Source of the DNA: Siphonodentalium dalli
Taxonomy: Eukaryota > Mollusca > Scaphopoda > Gadilida > Siphonodentaliidae
DNA length: 64,000 nucleotides
Direction: 5' to 3'
Assembly: GCA_032622095.1 (NCBI GenBank)
Contig: CP136066.1
Location: 149,017,559-149,081,558, forward strand
Shown: positions 34,154 to 46,250 of the stretch, one piece after another
Layout of the letters: every line of letters begins with the position of its first letter
Numbering within the stretch: position 1 is the stretch's first letter
Notes under the pieces: model-generated
Databases searched by the model: none
What the model was told of the DNA's origin: nothing
Seen by the model: the letters and a program-made list of their open reading frames with translations, nothing else
Translations under genes and position numbers: made by a program

Positions 34154-34191
34154 GGTATATTATAAATTGGATTCCATACTCTTGATCTTTC

Positions 34192-34431
34192 TTACAGTTC
34201 ACAAACATATCTGAGTAAGTGATTCGGGTTTATGCTGTCGCAGTCATAGTCGTTCATAAGAATCGGAGTGCCGCCTGGTTTGTGCATGATGGTCACGCAG
34301 TGTTGATTTCCACCTCTGTTCTCTTGTTGCATATCAGGAGCAATCCACAGTGGTTCGCCGTATCTGTTCTTCCAAACACCCGCGCTGGATTCATCTGTTC
34401 CGTCAATATAGTGAAGCATGTTATTGCCATC
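34192..34431 (-). CDS. Terminal exon of a C-type lectin domain protein
   Basis: On the minus strand, a good acceptor (TATTTCAG|G at 34432) opens a 240-base exon that ends at a TAA (34192-34194). The ~79 residues match the C-terminal half of a C-type lectin-like domain: a YIDGTDESSAGVWKN segment, GEPLW, NQHCVTI, MNDYDCDS and the closing YVCEL at the stop. The two cysteines pair in this fold. The usual WND calcium-site motif reads MND and the EPN/QPD motif is not clear, so sugar binding may be altered. Upstream exons should lie above 34.43 kb. A PAN-like first exon of the same strand lies at 53.4 kb, but linkage across ~17 kb is speculation. Exon and fold are well supported; partner exons are unknown. 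Confidence 0.75.
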   Translation of the reverse strand, partial: DGNNMLHYIDGTDESSAGVWKNRYGEPLWIAPDMQQENRGGNQHCVTIMHKPGGTPILMNDYDCDSINPNHLLRYVCEL

Positions 34432-34754
34432 CTGAAATAGGTACGATGATGCATAATGGAATTTTAAAACAGATACCACAGCCATATACACTTGTGAATA
34501 TAAAATGTATATTTGTTTTCGCAACACACTACATTTAGAGTTTTCATCGAGGATACATGTACTAAATGTAAATGCGCAAAAACAATGAAATAAGAATACC
34601 AATGTTCAAGAACATTTTATACTGAGCATTATTGCCGCAGAACGTAATTAGTTCAAGTTGATATACCCTTGGAGAAAATACGTGAAAGAAATAAGAAATT
34701 ATGTCAAGTGTATTGAAGCAATATTTTCATTAGAGTCACTGGCACCATTAGAGG

Positions 34755-35045
34755 TTAGGTCCCGGGTACGTACATGTGTATGCCCCGATAGCAGAAATTT
34801 GGCCGGGTACCATGGATTCTAGCAAGGCGGTGCCTTATCTGGGTCGATATGTCCCTGGCGGAAATGTCATTGCATGGTCGAGTTTGATATTCACATTTCA
34901 ACGACATTGACGTTGCCCAAGTGTGCTTTGGAAGGAAGACCGACCAATGGAACTGACGAACATGAAGTTTTTCTTCAACTGGATGCATGATTGACAAGTG
35001 TTGTTCCCAAAACATTACGGAGCTTTTCACAGAGGCCACACCCAC
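34755..35045 (-). other. Unrecognised open frame upstream of the lectin exon
   Basis: A minus-strand frame of 96 codons sits about 300 bp upstream of the lectin terminal exon, where a preceding exon might be expected. It has several cysteines (…LKCEYQTRPC…NFCYRG) and a possible donor at CAT|GTACGT. The C-type lectin N-terminal motifs (WIG and similar) are absent. Treat as a weak exon candidate only. Confidence 0.15.
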
Positions 35046-35159
35046 AGCGGTAACAATACTGGTAACAATACTTTATCCACATAAATATTGTCTGTTACCC
35101 GAGATCGACTTCCGAAGTGACACATCAGCACTTGCCCTTATGTTAACTAGCTGAAACAG

Positions 35160-35650
35160 ACTTATGTATATGATTCGCGCAAATTTGATCTTTTAACAAG
35201 TTTGATTTAAAAAAAATTATTTAAAATAAATTTTTTATTTTTTTTTAAATTGAACTTTGATCTGCTGTTGAACAAAAAACAAAATTATTTGTTTTTTAAA
35301 TTAAATTTTTTTTTTTTTTTTAGATTTTTAGATTGATTGTATCTTTAAAAAAAAAAATATTTAATTAAAAAAAAAAAAATTATTTAAATTTTTTTTTTAA
35401 CTTAATTTTGAAATTACTTTTTAGATTTTTAGATTGAAACTTCTTGCTAAAAAAATTTAAATTTTTGAAAATAAAATTTAAAAAAAATTAATTAAAAAAA
35501 CATTTAATTTAAAATTTAAGGCCGTTATAACATCTGCAGGGGTACCCAGAGGCACCACACCAAATTTGGTTAAAATCGATCAAGGGCTCGGGAAGAAAAA
35601 TTGCAAACAGGCCAGAACAGACAGACATATCACTGAACTCTAGTATATCG
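35160..35650 (-). mobile_element. Family C Helitron/HINE-like copy with A/T-rich body
   Basis: Positions 35195-35515 are almost pure A/T runs. Positions 35520-35645 read, on the minus strand, 'gatatgtctgtctgttctgg', then 'atttttcttccc' and 'tttggtgtggtg', matching 53880-53990. The same combination of A/T-rich body and end occurs at 13.8-14.1 kb. Non-coding. Confidence 0.5.
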
Positions 35651-36052
35651 TTTTGCCATTAAATGTGAAAATTATGACAAGTGTCATGCTAAACGAAAAA
35701 CATTGTTATAATCACGGATAAATTTATAACATCATGCCGCAATTATAAATCTCAGTATATTATGATTTGGCAGCAAAAAAGTTGTTTGAATATAGCCAAT
35801 TTAATACTGCATGTATGCATGGATATCAAAATTAGGGTGAAGAAAGATGGCAGCAGAATTTTCACCGCAGCCATTGGCCGCCTCAGACGCTGATTGGTCG
35901 AACATATCTGCTAATAATTATTTGATTGACAGCTGTGGATAGGTCCATTGTTTCTCGCAAGGAATTTATGAATATTGTGGAAACATGTTAGTGAAAATTC
36001 GACAATTTTGAACAAAACGGGGTTTAAAATATAACCGGTAACTCCTTTTTAT

Positions 36053-36240
36053 GAGTTATGAGTTATAACCGAACAGTTTGAAGACAATTTTATTACAGCA
36101 CGCCCTGCGCTTTATAGATTTTGCCTTAAAGTTTTTCATTATAACTGTAAGGAGGAAAATGATAGGTTGCCAAATACACGATAAAGCAACTGCTATGCTC
36201 TGAAAAATACTTTCCGTGCATGATAACAGCCAATTTCCAG
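36053..36240. repeat. ~190-bp direct repeat, left copy, flanking a Helitron-like element
   Basis: From gagttataaccgaacagttt to ccaatttccag, repeated at 39139-39330 in the same orientation with about eight small differences. The ~2.9-kb element between them begins right after this copy and ends right before the other. Confidence 0.85.
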
Positions 36241-39138
36241 GGTTACCCGGCGTTGCCCAGGTTAAAGTGATGTGAAACCAACTGTGGATATTTGGTGGGA
36301 ATAGAGAATACGCTTGCTCTCAACGTGTTACACGTATTCTCATAAATTGTATATCCAAATGGCATCACAAAACATGATTCTTACATATGGAATATAAGTA
36401 GTGGCTCGCCTTGTCAGGTCGGAGCGATTATCATTTTGTTTATCGCGTTTAATCCGTCCCACCAATAAAGAAGTATTTATTTATTTACAACTGCGTCTAC
36501 TTCAGACGTTATAGCATGGAACATGAACATCATAAACACATTAATTCGAAAAAATAAAAGACGACAATTGTGTTTTAAATAGAGATGTATCAATCAATCA
36601 ATCAATATAGTTTATCATATCTTCATGAAGATACAGACGTTTTAAAGATATGTCCAGGTGCTCCTCTGTTCTGGTGCTATATACTGGCTAATCATTTTCA
36701 GTTTAAAAGAATTGATGTTATGCAATATAGCAGCTACATGTGCACGACACAGCGAGATTTTGAGTTGTTTATGTTAGGCGATGAGTCTGTTCTAAAAAAA
36801 TGAAAGAAATCCTCTGTATCGGGCAGATATACCCTTGTCAGATGTCAATATTGGAGGATCCTGAAAAGTCATGTGCTACGGACTGCGTTTTCCTTTATCT
36901 CAAAAGTAACCATATTTGACTGCACACTGTGACCACTATTTTTGAACAGGCCTGCTCTACATTTCCATATCTCTTGGCAATTGTAACCTTTTTTGTGGAA
37001 ACTATATTGAATGGGACAGACTCAATCGTGTTATAATATATACATGAGCAATTATAATATGCAATCCTCTGACGATTCAAGGTCGCTCAGTTTGAATGAA
37101 TATATGTATCTCTTGATCATTATAGGAATGCCCTGATTTCCATCCCCATATAAATATTACAGTTGAGAAGATATACGTGTTCAAGTGACTTAATTCGGTC
37201 ACCATTTGTCGAGATTGTGAAATTGGAATGCCAAAGTCTCCTTAGAACGACATGGAGATGGCCTGGGAGATGACTATATATAAATTTGTTGGGTATCGGC
37301 GAATTGAACAATCTTATAAATGCTAGTGAATCTCCTCTTGCCATCAATTACCCAAACGACCCCAAATGTGATTTAATTCATCATATCATTAGAGAAGAAC
37401 TTGCATGAATTTGGTGGAATGAGTGCTACATATATTTGTATCAACTTCAGTGCAAATCCCCCCATGCATGAATTGAATCGCGCCACATTTGTCATATTTA
37501 AACCACGTCTATTAGCCTCATGCATGCATTATATAATGGTGATGATTATATATAAGTTTGGTAGTAATCGGCAACTAAACAAATTCTTATCATATTTATT
37601 ACCCCACCCCATCTCTCACCCAAACGGCACCAATTTCGCGTCTTTAAATCACACGTTTATATTCCATAATCACGGATAAGAATAATATATCAATTTGGTC
37701 AAAATCTGTGCTAAAAATAGCCCCTCCCCTGACACCAACGTCACTTTAGAAAATTTTAACCCGCACCATTATCTTACTCGTAAAAAGTTACCCCTGTTAG
37801 ACCGCCTTGGTGCCATCTCGATTGTAACCTTAAAGTTATATATAGAACACAGACAGATATTCGCAAATATTTGATTCATTGTATCATTTTAGAAGAACGT
37901 GTATGAGTTTGATGGTAATTGGCACTAAACATATTTGTATAAGTTTTGGGTGACCCTCCCGTCCCTATTTCTGACTCAAGCGGCGCCACGTTTGACATCA
38001 TTAAAGCACACACTTAGACTCATTATAGAGATGAATATATATCAAATTTATGAAAATTGGCGAGTATACAAATTCGTATCAAATTTAGGGCCACCATTGC
38101 ATATCTCTCACCAAAATGCACCAATTTGGCGCATTTAAACCACACGATTAGATTATTCGTATCACAATCGTAATCAATCGGGTGGAAATCAGCGCTAAAC
38201 ATATCGTTTATCAATGTTTGTGTCCCTCTCACCCTCTAGGCACCCCTGATTCGAATGGCCCCACTTTTGACATCTTTAAACCACACAATTAGACTCCTGA
38301 TATCATGGAGATTATTATTTGTAAGTTTGGTGCTAATCCGCGACTAAACAAATGTTTATCAATTTTAGTGCCCACTCCACCCCACCCCACCACTCACCAA
38401 AGCAGCACCAATATGACGTCTTTAAAATCACACGATTAGATTCCTCATATCATGGATAAGAATGTGTATCAATTTGGTGGAAAGTGGCGCTAAAAATATT
38501 GTGTATCAATTTTTGTGCCCCTCTCCCTTTCAGTGCATCCCTGACTCGAATGACGCCATTTTTGACAGCTTTAAGCCACGCCATTAGACACATCATACCA
38601 TGGGGATGAATTTGTATAAGTTTCGTGGCAATCGGCGACTAAACCAATTCTTATCAGATTTAGTACCCACCTACCGCCCCTCCAAATCTCTCATCCCAAC
38701 GACACCAATTTGGCGTTTTTAAATCACGCAATAAGATTCCTTGTATCATGGAGAAGATCTCAGAAGAATGTGCATCAATTTGGTGGAATTCGCGCTAAAA
38801 TTATTTTGATCAATTTTGGTGCCCCTCTCCCCTCCCGGGCATCCCTTACGAGAAGGGCGCGACTTTTGACATATTTAAACCACACCATTAGATTCATAAT
38901 ATTATGGGGATGATTATATAAAAGTTTGGTGGCAAAATCGGCGGCAAGTTTTGTTCTGCCCCTCCCCCTTTTCTGCCCTGACAACAACGGCGTCACTTTA
39001 GAAATTTCTAACCCTCGCCATTATCTTTCTCGTAAAAAGTTACCCCTATTAGACCCCTCTTGTGCCATCTAGGTGGTCCCGTGTGAATTTCTATAGAACA
39101 CCGACAGACAGACAGACATTCGCAAATATAGATATAGA
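36241..39138 (-). mobile_element. Helitron-like (HINE-type) element, family B, copy A (2.9 kb)
   Basis: The left edge ggttacccggcgttgcccag forms a short hairpin (minus-strand 3' end) and continues 'ttaaagtgatgtg...agtattctcataaatt', matching 59010-59240. The right edge has (GACA)n and 'ttcgcaaatatagatata' (39100-39137), the microsatellite end. A (GACA) trace at 37850 shows an internal older boundary. The middle (37390-39050) is a ~150-bp tandem core with phrases such as 'caccaatttggcgt.tttaaa', 'cacac.attagactc' and 'ggcgctaaac'. No protein. The element lies between ~190-bp direct repeats. Confidence 0.7.
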
Positions 39139-39330
39139 TGAGTTATAACCGAACAGTTTGAAGACAATTTTATTACAGCACGCCCTGCGCTTTATAGATT
39201 TCCCCTAAATGTTTTCATTATAACTGTAAGGAGGAAAATGATAGGTTGCCAAATACACGAAATATTGATAAAGCAACGGCTATGCTCTGAAAAATACTTT
39301 CCGTGCATGATCACAGCCAATTTCCAGCTA
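39139..39330. repeat. ~190-bp direct repeat, right copy
   Basis: Partner of 36053-36240. After its last shared base the sequence continues 'ctattttccatg', which should be the original right flank. Confidence 0.85.
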
Positions 39331-40381
39331 TTTTCCATGTTTCTCACAGAAGTTAAACAAACGCTCTTTATTTCTTCGATATCAAGCACAGAGTAACACG
39401 CAAAAATATGTGCCATGCCGTGCAAATAGCTTCTTTTGTGGACCCAAACATCGTTTCAAATGTTTATTTTTGTATCACTTTAATGCGTCTTTATGGGACA
39501 TATAATATTCGTATAGAAAGGTAGTATTTACTAATCTTGCAAGTATAAAATAAAAAAAGAAGTTATTTAAATTGCCCACCGGTCCCACATTTATTGGACC
39601 CTTTAGTAGAAACATGCATTCACATTAGCTTTGGGGTTGTCCGGATAACTGGAGTAATATTCAACATAACGTGATGTGTTGTGTGTGATTCACATCTGAG
39701 AAGACACATTCGAATAAATATGACGGTCTGGTGCTTTTTGGTAGATATACTTTTTTCGACATAGAATTCACCGGTTTTGGTTTCTCAGCAATATTAGAAA
39801 TCGATGCAATTTGGTTTGTTGTATTTTGAGAAGGGGCAGGCCATGTTAGATTATTGTCACCATTCGGTGATTGTTTGCAGAATAAAGCGTACAGTGACTT
39901 GAGAAATCTCAAATACAATTACGTGGTATATTTGGAGTGTGCGTGATTCGTCTTTGAGACAATGGATTTCAAATTGCGATCGGTTCCAGTTATGATATGA
40001 CAGTACCGGTTCGACCCGGTCGATTGCATTTTATGTATTTCACCCCCGGGTGTATTGCGAGCAAACCTAGTGGACTTGCAATGTCTACTCTATACAACGA
40101 ACCTCAGGGCAAACCCACTTGTATATTCCTAATTTAGTAAAAAGCCCCTCTAACCAAGATGGCGGTCTAGAGATATATTTTTAATTGTGGTGAGAGAAAA
40201 TCACTATTTTGTTGGCAAAGATAACTACAGACTACTGCTGAGTTATATATGATATACTTTGTTATAAGTGGAGCAATATCCATTGAAAAATACGCCGCCA
40301 GAAGATCACTTTCTGTTGATTCAGTTGGTACAAGATAAGTAGCCCATTGTCGATGCACAAAAGTAAATACAAACAAAGAGT
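39331..40381. other. Intergenic, possible 5' UTR of the ORF1 element
   Basis: No gene. 40130-40381 directly precedes the ORF1-like gene and includes 'ccaagatggcgg' (40155), a motif that resembles a YY1-type site. It may be the 5' UTR or promoter of that retroelement. A 'ggttcgacccgg' at 40008 resembles a tRNA B box, but no tRNA fold surrounds it. Confidence 0.3.
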
Positions 40382-41329
40382 ATGCCAGATAAACGAAATA
40401 CAGTAATGAGTTCAACCTCAGATGCTGACGACAGTATAAATAAGGATACTACTAAACCTGTCAACAGAACAAAGTCACAAGCTGGGCCACCCAAGAAACA
40501 AAAAACACAATCCACAATAAACTTCGCAGATGACAAACAAAAAGCTGCACAAGCCTCACAGAATAGCTCGTTCGAAACAATCTTGGCAGATATAAATTTC
40601 AAACTTGGAAATATGGTGACCAAGGATGATCTGCAGAAAAGCTTGGAACCGTTGGTTAAAAAGGCTGATTTAGACTCCATAGTAAGCAATCTGAAGATTG
40701 AATATGAGCAGAAGATTACGGTTGTTAAGGAGGCATTCAGAAGTGATGTGTATGACATGGAGAAGAGGATGGACCAGTTAGACAACAAATGTGATGCAAT
40801 GAAAGAAGCAGCAAAACAGAGGGATGAGGCAATACAACATGTAGAAGGACAATGCATAGCTTTACAACGAGAAAACAATAGACTAGAGCAGCACACAAGG
40901 AAGGACAGCATCAGAGTATATGGGATATATGGAGATAGCAAGACTGAGACAGCTGATGAAAGTGAATATAAAGTTATTGCAGCACTGAACAGCAAGCTGG
41001 ATGTCAAACTTAATAATGGTGACATATCCATTGCACACAGGCTTGGGCAATATGTTTCTGGGGCCACTGGACAGAAAAATTCTAGAGGTATAATTGTTAA
41101 ATTCATGTCCAGAAAAAAGAAGGATGAGGTAGTGAGACAAAGGAAACTTCTGAAAGGGTCAAACATTGTTGTTAAAGAAGACCTAACTCAAACCAACTCA
41201 AACATTCTCAAGAAAGCTAAGGAGCACCAAGCAGTTGAGGATTCATGGGTTATAGGAGGAAAGATGTACATTAAATATCATGACAAAGCCAAGAGGAACA
41301 AGAATATAGGATCTCTAGCTGATATATAA
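40382..41329 (+). CDS. Non-LTR retrotransposon ORF1-like protein, intact
   Basis: A single-exon open frame of 315 residues with ATG and stop intact. Residues 1-60 are basic and hydrophilic (a PPKKQK patch near 40). Residues about 60-170 are charged and heptad-like, predicted coiled coil. Residues about 176-300 look like the RRM-type domain of L1/CR1-type ORF1 proteins: RKDSIRVYGI, then ISIAHRLGQY, GIIVKFMSRKKKDEV and NIVVKEDLT. Such proteins bind element RNA and chaperone target-primed reverse transcription. No endonuclease or RT follows: an AATAAA lies at 41402 and then a satellite array. The ORF2 at 47.45 kb may or may not be its partner. It could be a half element, a domesticated copy, or part of an element split by satellite growth. 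Confidence 0.75.
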   Translation: MPDKRNTVMSSTSDADDSINKDTTKPVNRTKSQAGPPKKQKTQSTINFADDKQKAAQASQNSSFETILADINFKLGNMVTKDDLQKSLEPLVKKADLDSIVSNLKIEYEQKITVVKEAFRSDVYDMEKRMDQLDNKCDAMKEAAKQRDEAIQHVEGQCIALQRENNRLEQHTRKDSIRVYGIYGDSKTETADESEYKVIAALNSKLDVKLNNGDISIAHRLGQYVSGATGQKNSRGIIVKFMSRKKKDEVVRQRKLLKGSNIVVKEDLTQTNSNILKKAKEHQAVEDSWVIGGKMYIKYHDKAKRNKNIGSLADI

Positions 41330-41399
41330 CTGTCATTGATATTTGATATAATAACAATGTGTAAATAGTTCTTGGAATATGAACATATTATTTTTATCA

Positions 41400-41420
41400 T
41401 AAAATAAATGACCACATATA
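41400..41420 (+). terminator. Possible polyadenylation signal of the ORF1 unit
   Basis: AATAAA lies about 73 bp after the ORF1 stop, inside ataaaataaatgaccac. It would allow ORF1 to be transcribed as a separate short unit. A two-copy 22-bp repeat (catactagtaaccctaagctg) follows at 41428-41470. Confidence 0.35.
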
Positions 41421-41589
41421 AAACAGTATACTAGTAACCCTAAGCTGGCATACTAGTAACCCTAAGCTGACAATGAAGAAATTAGTATAAGTGAGCTCCA
41501 CACATCACTCATAATGAATCTCACAAATTTGTCATCAAACTCTCAGAAAATTACATCCACAATGAGAAAAAACCAGCATATTATAATGT

Positions 41590-44500
41590 CCAAATTCAGT
41601 TTTCTATTGTTTCATTCAATGGTACCCCAGCTGTCCCAATGAATGAGTAATAGTATTCAATGAAAGTCATTGATTTATGAGACACTAGAATTTAGTTTTC
41701 CTTGATTTTCATTAAATAATGCCTAAATTGTCCCAATGAATGAGTAATCCATCATATTTTTATTGTTCAATAAAGATAATTGATTTTTGTGAAACCAGAA
41801 TTCATTCTTCACGATTTTCATTGAATAATGCCATGAATGAGTAAAGCAGAATATATTTTTCAATGAATTCCACTGCTTGATACATAAAGCAAAACAGTTA
41901 GTATGTTGTATGTTCTTCTCTTGTTGATGTTATATGCCTCAGTTGTCCAATTGAATGAGTGAACCAGCCTACATTATTTAATTAATGTAATTGATTTATA
42001 CCTCAATCAATCCAATTACACAAAGCCTCAAGTGAATGAGTAAACCAGAATGATTGCATTCTTCAATGTAAGTCATTGATTTATGAAACACTAGACTTTA
42101 GTTTTCCATGATTTTCATTGAATAATGCCTCAAATTGGCCAAAGAAAAAGCAAACCAGAACATATTGTTTCAATTAAAGTCACTGATGTATACCTCAAGC
42201 AAAATAATTTGCCTCAACTGAATGAACAAACTAGCATAATTATATTATTCAATGAAAGTCTTTGATTTATGAGAAGCTGGAATTTAGTGTTCCATGATTT
42301 CCATTGCATAATGCCTCAAAATGCCAAAGAATGAGTATACCAGAAAATATTTGTTCATTTAAAGTCACTGATGTATACCTCAAGCAAAATAATTAGATAG
42401 TGCATCAAGTGAGTGAGTCATTCAATGAAATTCATTGATTTATGAGACAGTATAATTTAGTTTTTCCTTCCATGATTTTCATTGAATAATGCTTAAGTTG
42501 TCGCAATAAATGAGTACACCAGCATATGTATATGTATGTGTGTCTATGTGTATGTACATATATATGTATATGTATGTAGATATATATATATATGCATTGT
42601 TCAGTGAAAGTCATTGTTTTGTTTAGAAACTAGAATTCAATTATCCAAGATTTTCATTGAATAGTGCCATGAATGAGTAAAGCAGAATATATATTTTCAA
42701 TGAATTCCACTGCTTGATACATAAAGCAAAACAATTAGTATGTTGTATGTCCTTCTTGTTGATGTTATATGCCTCAGTTGTCCAATTGAATGAGTGAACC
42801 AGCCTACATTATTTGATTAATGTCATTGATTTATACCTCAATCAATCCAATTACAGAAAGCCTCAAGTGAATGAGTAAACCAGAATAATTGCATTCTTCA
42901 ATGTAAGTCATTGATTTATGAAACACTAGAAATTAGTGTTTGATGATTTTCATTGAATAATGCCTTAATCATGCCAAAGAATAAGTAAACATTATTTAAT
43001 TAATGTCATTGATTTATACCTCAATCAATCCAATTACAGAAAGCCTCAAGTGAATGAGTAAACCAGAATAATTGCATTCTTCAATGTAAGTCATTGATTT
43101 ATGAAACACTAGAAATTAGTGTTTGATGATTTTCATTGAATAATGCCTTAATCATGCCAAAGAATAAGTAAACCAGAAAATATTGCTCATTTAAAGTCAC
43201 TAATGTATAGCTCAAGCAAAATAATTAGACAGGGCATCAAGTGAGTGAGTCATTCAGTGAAATTCATTGATTTATGAGACAATAGGATTTAATTTTCAGT
43301 GATTTTGATTTAATATTGCCTTCAAGTGTGCTAAAGAATGATCAAACCAGAAAATAGTTTTTTTCATTTAGAGTTACTTATGTATACCTCCAGCAAAATA
43401 ATTATATAGTGCATCAAGTGAATGAATAAACAAGAATAATTGCATTCTTCAATGTAAGTCATTGATTTATGAAACACTAGAATTTAGTGTTTAATGGTTT
43501 TCATTGAATAATGCCTCAAAATACCAAAGAATGAGTAAACCAGAAAATATTTGTTCATTTAAAGTCACTGATGTATACCTCAAGCAAAATAATTAGACAT
43601 TGCATCAAGTGAGTGAGTCATTCAATGAAATTCATTGATTTTTGAGACAATATAATTTAGTTTTTCCATTATTTTCATTAAATAATGCTTAAGTTGTCAC
43701 AATGAATGAGTACACCAGCATATGTATATGTATGTGTGTCTATGTGTATGTACATGTATGTGTATATATATGTTCATATATATGTATATGTATGTAGATA
43801 TATATATATATGTATTGTTCAATTAAAATCATTGCTTTGTTTAGAAACGAGAATTCAATTATCCAAGTTTTCATTGAATAATGCCATGAATGAATAAAGC
43901 AGAATATATTTTTCAATGAATTCCACTGCTTGATACATAAAGCAAAACAATTAGTATGTTGTTTGTCCTTCTCTTGTTGATGTTGTATGCCTCAGTTGTC
44001 CAATTGAATGAGTGAACCAGCCTACATCATTTAACTAATGTAATTGATTTATACCTCAAGCAATCCAATTACACAAAGCCTCAAGTGAATGAGTAAACCA
44101 GAATATTTGCATTCGTCAATGTAAGTCATTGATTTGAGACACTAGAATTTAGTCTTTGATGATTTTCATTGAATAATGCTTTAATCATGCCAAAGAATAA
44201 GTAAACCAGAAAAAAAATTCTCATTTAAAGTCACTAATGTATACATCTAGCAAAATAATTATACAATGAGTAAATCAGCATAATTTTATTCTTCGATGAA
44301 GAGCATTGATTTATGAAACACTGGACATCAGTTTTCCATCATTTTCATTGAATGATGCCTCAAGTGTATCCACGAATGAGTAAACCAGCATATTTTATTG
44401 TTCAATGAAATTCATTGATTTATGAGACAGTATAATTTAGTTTTTCCATTATTTTCATTAAATAATGCTTAAGTTGTCGCAATGAATGAGTACACCAGCA

Positions 44501-46250
44501 TATGTATATGTATGTGTGTCTATGTGTATGTACATGTATGTGTATATATATGTACATATATATGTATATGTATGTAGATGTATATATATGTATTGTTCAA
44601 AGAAAGTCATTGCTTTGTTTAGAAACTAGAATTCAATTATCCAAGATATTCATTGAATAATGCCATGAATGAGTAAAGCAGAATATATTTTTCAATGAAT
44701 TCAACTGCTTGATACATAAAGCAAAAAATTAGTATGTTGTATGTCCTTCTTGTTGATGTTATATGCCTCAGTTGTCCAATTGAATGAGTGAACCAGCCTA
44801 CATTATTGAATTAATGTCATTGATTTATACCTCAATCAATCCAATTACAGAAAGCCTCAAGTGAATGAGTAAACCAGAATAATTGCATTCTTCAATGTAA
44901 GTCATTGATTTATGAAACACTAGAATTTAGTGTTTGATGATTTTCATTGAATAATGCCTTAATCATGCCAAAGAATAAGTAAACCAGAAAATATTTGATC
45001 ATTTAAGTCACTAATGTATAGCTCTAGCAAAATAATTATACAGTGCATCAATTGAGTGAGTCATTCAATGAAATTCATTGATTTATGAGAAAAAGGATTT
45101 AGTTTTCATTGATTTTCATTGATTAATGCCTTCAAGTGTGCTAAAGAATGATCAAACCAGAAAATAGTTTTTGCATTTAGAGTAACTTATCTATACCTCT
45201 AGCAAAATAATTATATAGTGCATCAAGTGAATGGGTAAACCAGCATAATTTTATTCTTTGATGAAAAGCATTGATTTATGAAACACTGGACATCAGTTTT
45301 CCATCATTTTCATTGAATGATGCCTCAAGTGTGTCCACGAATGAGTAAACCAGCATATGTTATTGTTCAATGAAAGTCATCGATTTTTGGGCAACTAGAA
45401 TTAATTTTCCATCATTTTCCTTGAAAAATGCCTCGAGTGTGCACATGAATGAGTAAACCAGAATATATTCATCAATGAAATCCACTGATAGACACCTTAA
45501 GCTAAATATTTAGTATAGTGTATATCCTGTCTCTTGATGATGTCTTATGCTTAAGTTGCCAACATGAATGAGTGAACAGCTTACATTATTTAACTAATGT
45601 CATTGATTTATACCTCTCAATTAAACTGTGACTCAAGTGAATGAGTAAACCAGCATAATTATATTCTTCAATGAAATTCATTGATTTATGAGACACCAGA
45701 ATCTAGTTTTCCATGATTTTTGTATTAATGCCTAAACTTCCTAAAGTGTACCAAAGATAGAGTAAACCAGAATATGTTTTTTTTCAATCAAAGTCAGTGA
45801 TGTCTAACTGAAGCTAAATAATTATATAGTGCATCAAGTGAATGAATAAACTAGAATAATTATTAGTGTTCATGAAAGTCATTGATTTATGGGACACTAG
45901 GATTTAGTTTTCCATGATTTTCATTGAACAATGCCTCAAGTGTACCAAAGAATGACTAAACCAGAAAAAAAAACTCAATTAAAGTTACTGACTTCTACCT
46001 CAAGCAAAATAGTCATATTGTGTCTCAATTGAAAAAAAACCCAGCATATTTATATTATTCAATGAAAGTCATTGATTTGTGAAACACTAGAGTTCATTTT
46101 TCCATCATTTTCATTGAATAATGTCTCAACTGTGTCCATGAATGAGTAAATCAGTACAATTATTTGCCATAGTTTGCACATGAAGAGTAAATACCATATT
46201 TTTAAAACGAAAGTCACCGATTAATACCTCATGCAAAACAATTAGTACAC
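41590..46250. repeat. ~4.7-kb complex satellite, ~185-bp composite units with higher-order structure
   Basis: Phrases 'cattgatttatgaaacacta', 'ttttcattgaataatgcct', 'aatgagtaaaccagaat' and 'cctcaagcaaaataatta' recur throughout in the same order with a spacing of about 170-195 bp. The motif TCAATGAAAGTCATTGA, a 7-bp inverted repeat, recurs in most units. A (TATG/TGTA)-rich block after 'tacaccagcatatg' recurs at about 42521, 43717 and 44497, giving higher-order blocks. A 185-bp unit is duplicated almost perfectly at 42825-42990 and 43010-43170. AT-rich and non-coding. Confidence 0.85.

Noticed and set aside
40000-40030. GGTTCGACCC resembling a tRNA B box
   Set aside because: No A box, acceptor stem or cloverleaf can be built around it.
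40500-40530. KTQSTINF in the ORF1-like protein, resembling a PCNA-interacting peptide
   Set aside because: The aromatic pair is not at the required spacing, and a single aromatic residue is insufficient.
40321-41166. 281-codon minus-strand frame, serine/leucine-rich and membrane-like
   Set aside because: It is the antisense shadow of the ORF1-like gene, whose sense translation has coiled-coil and RRM-like features.
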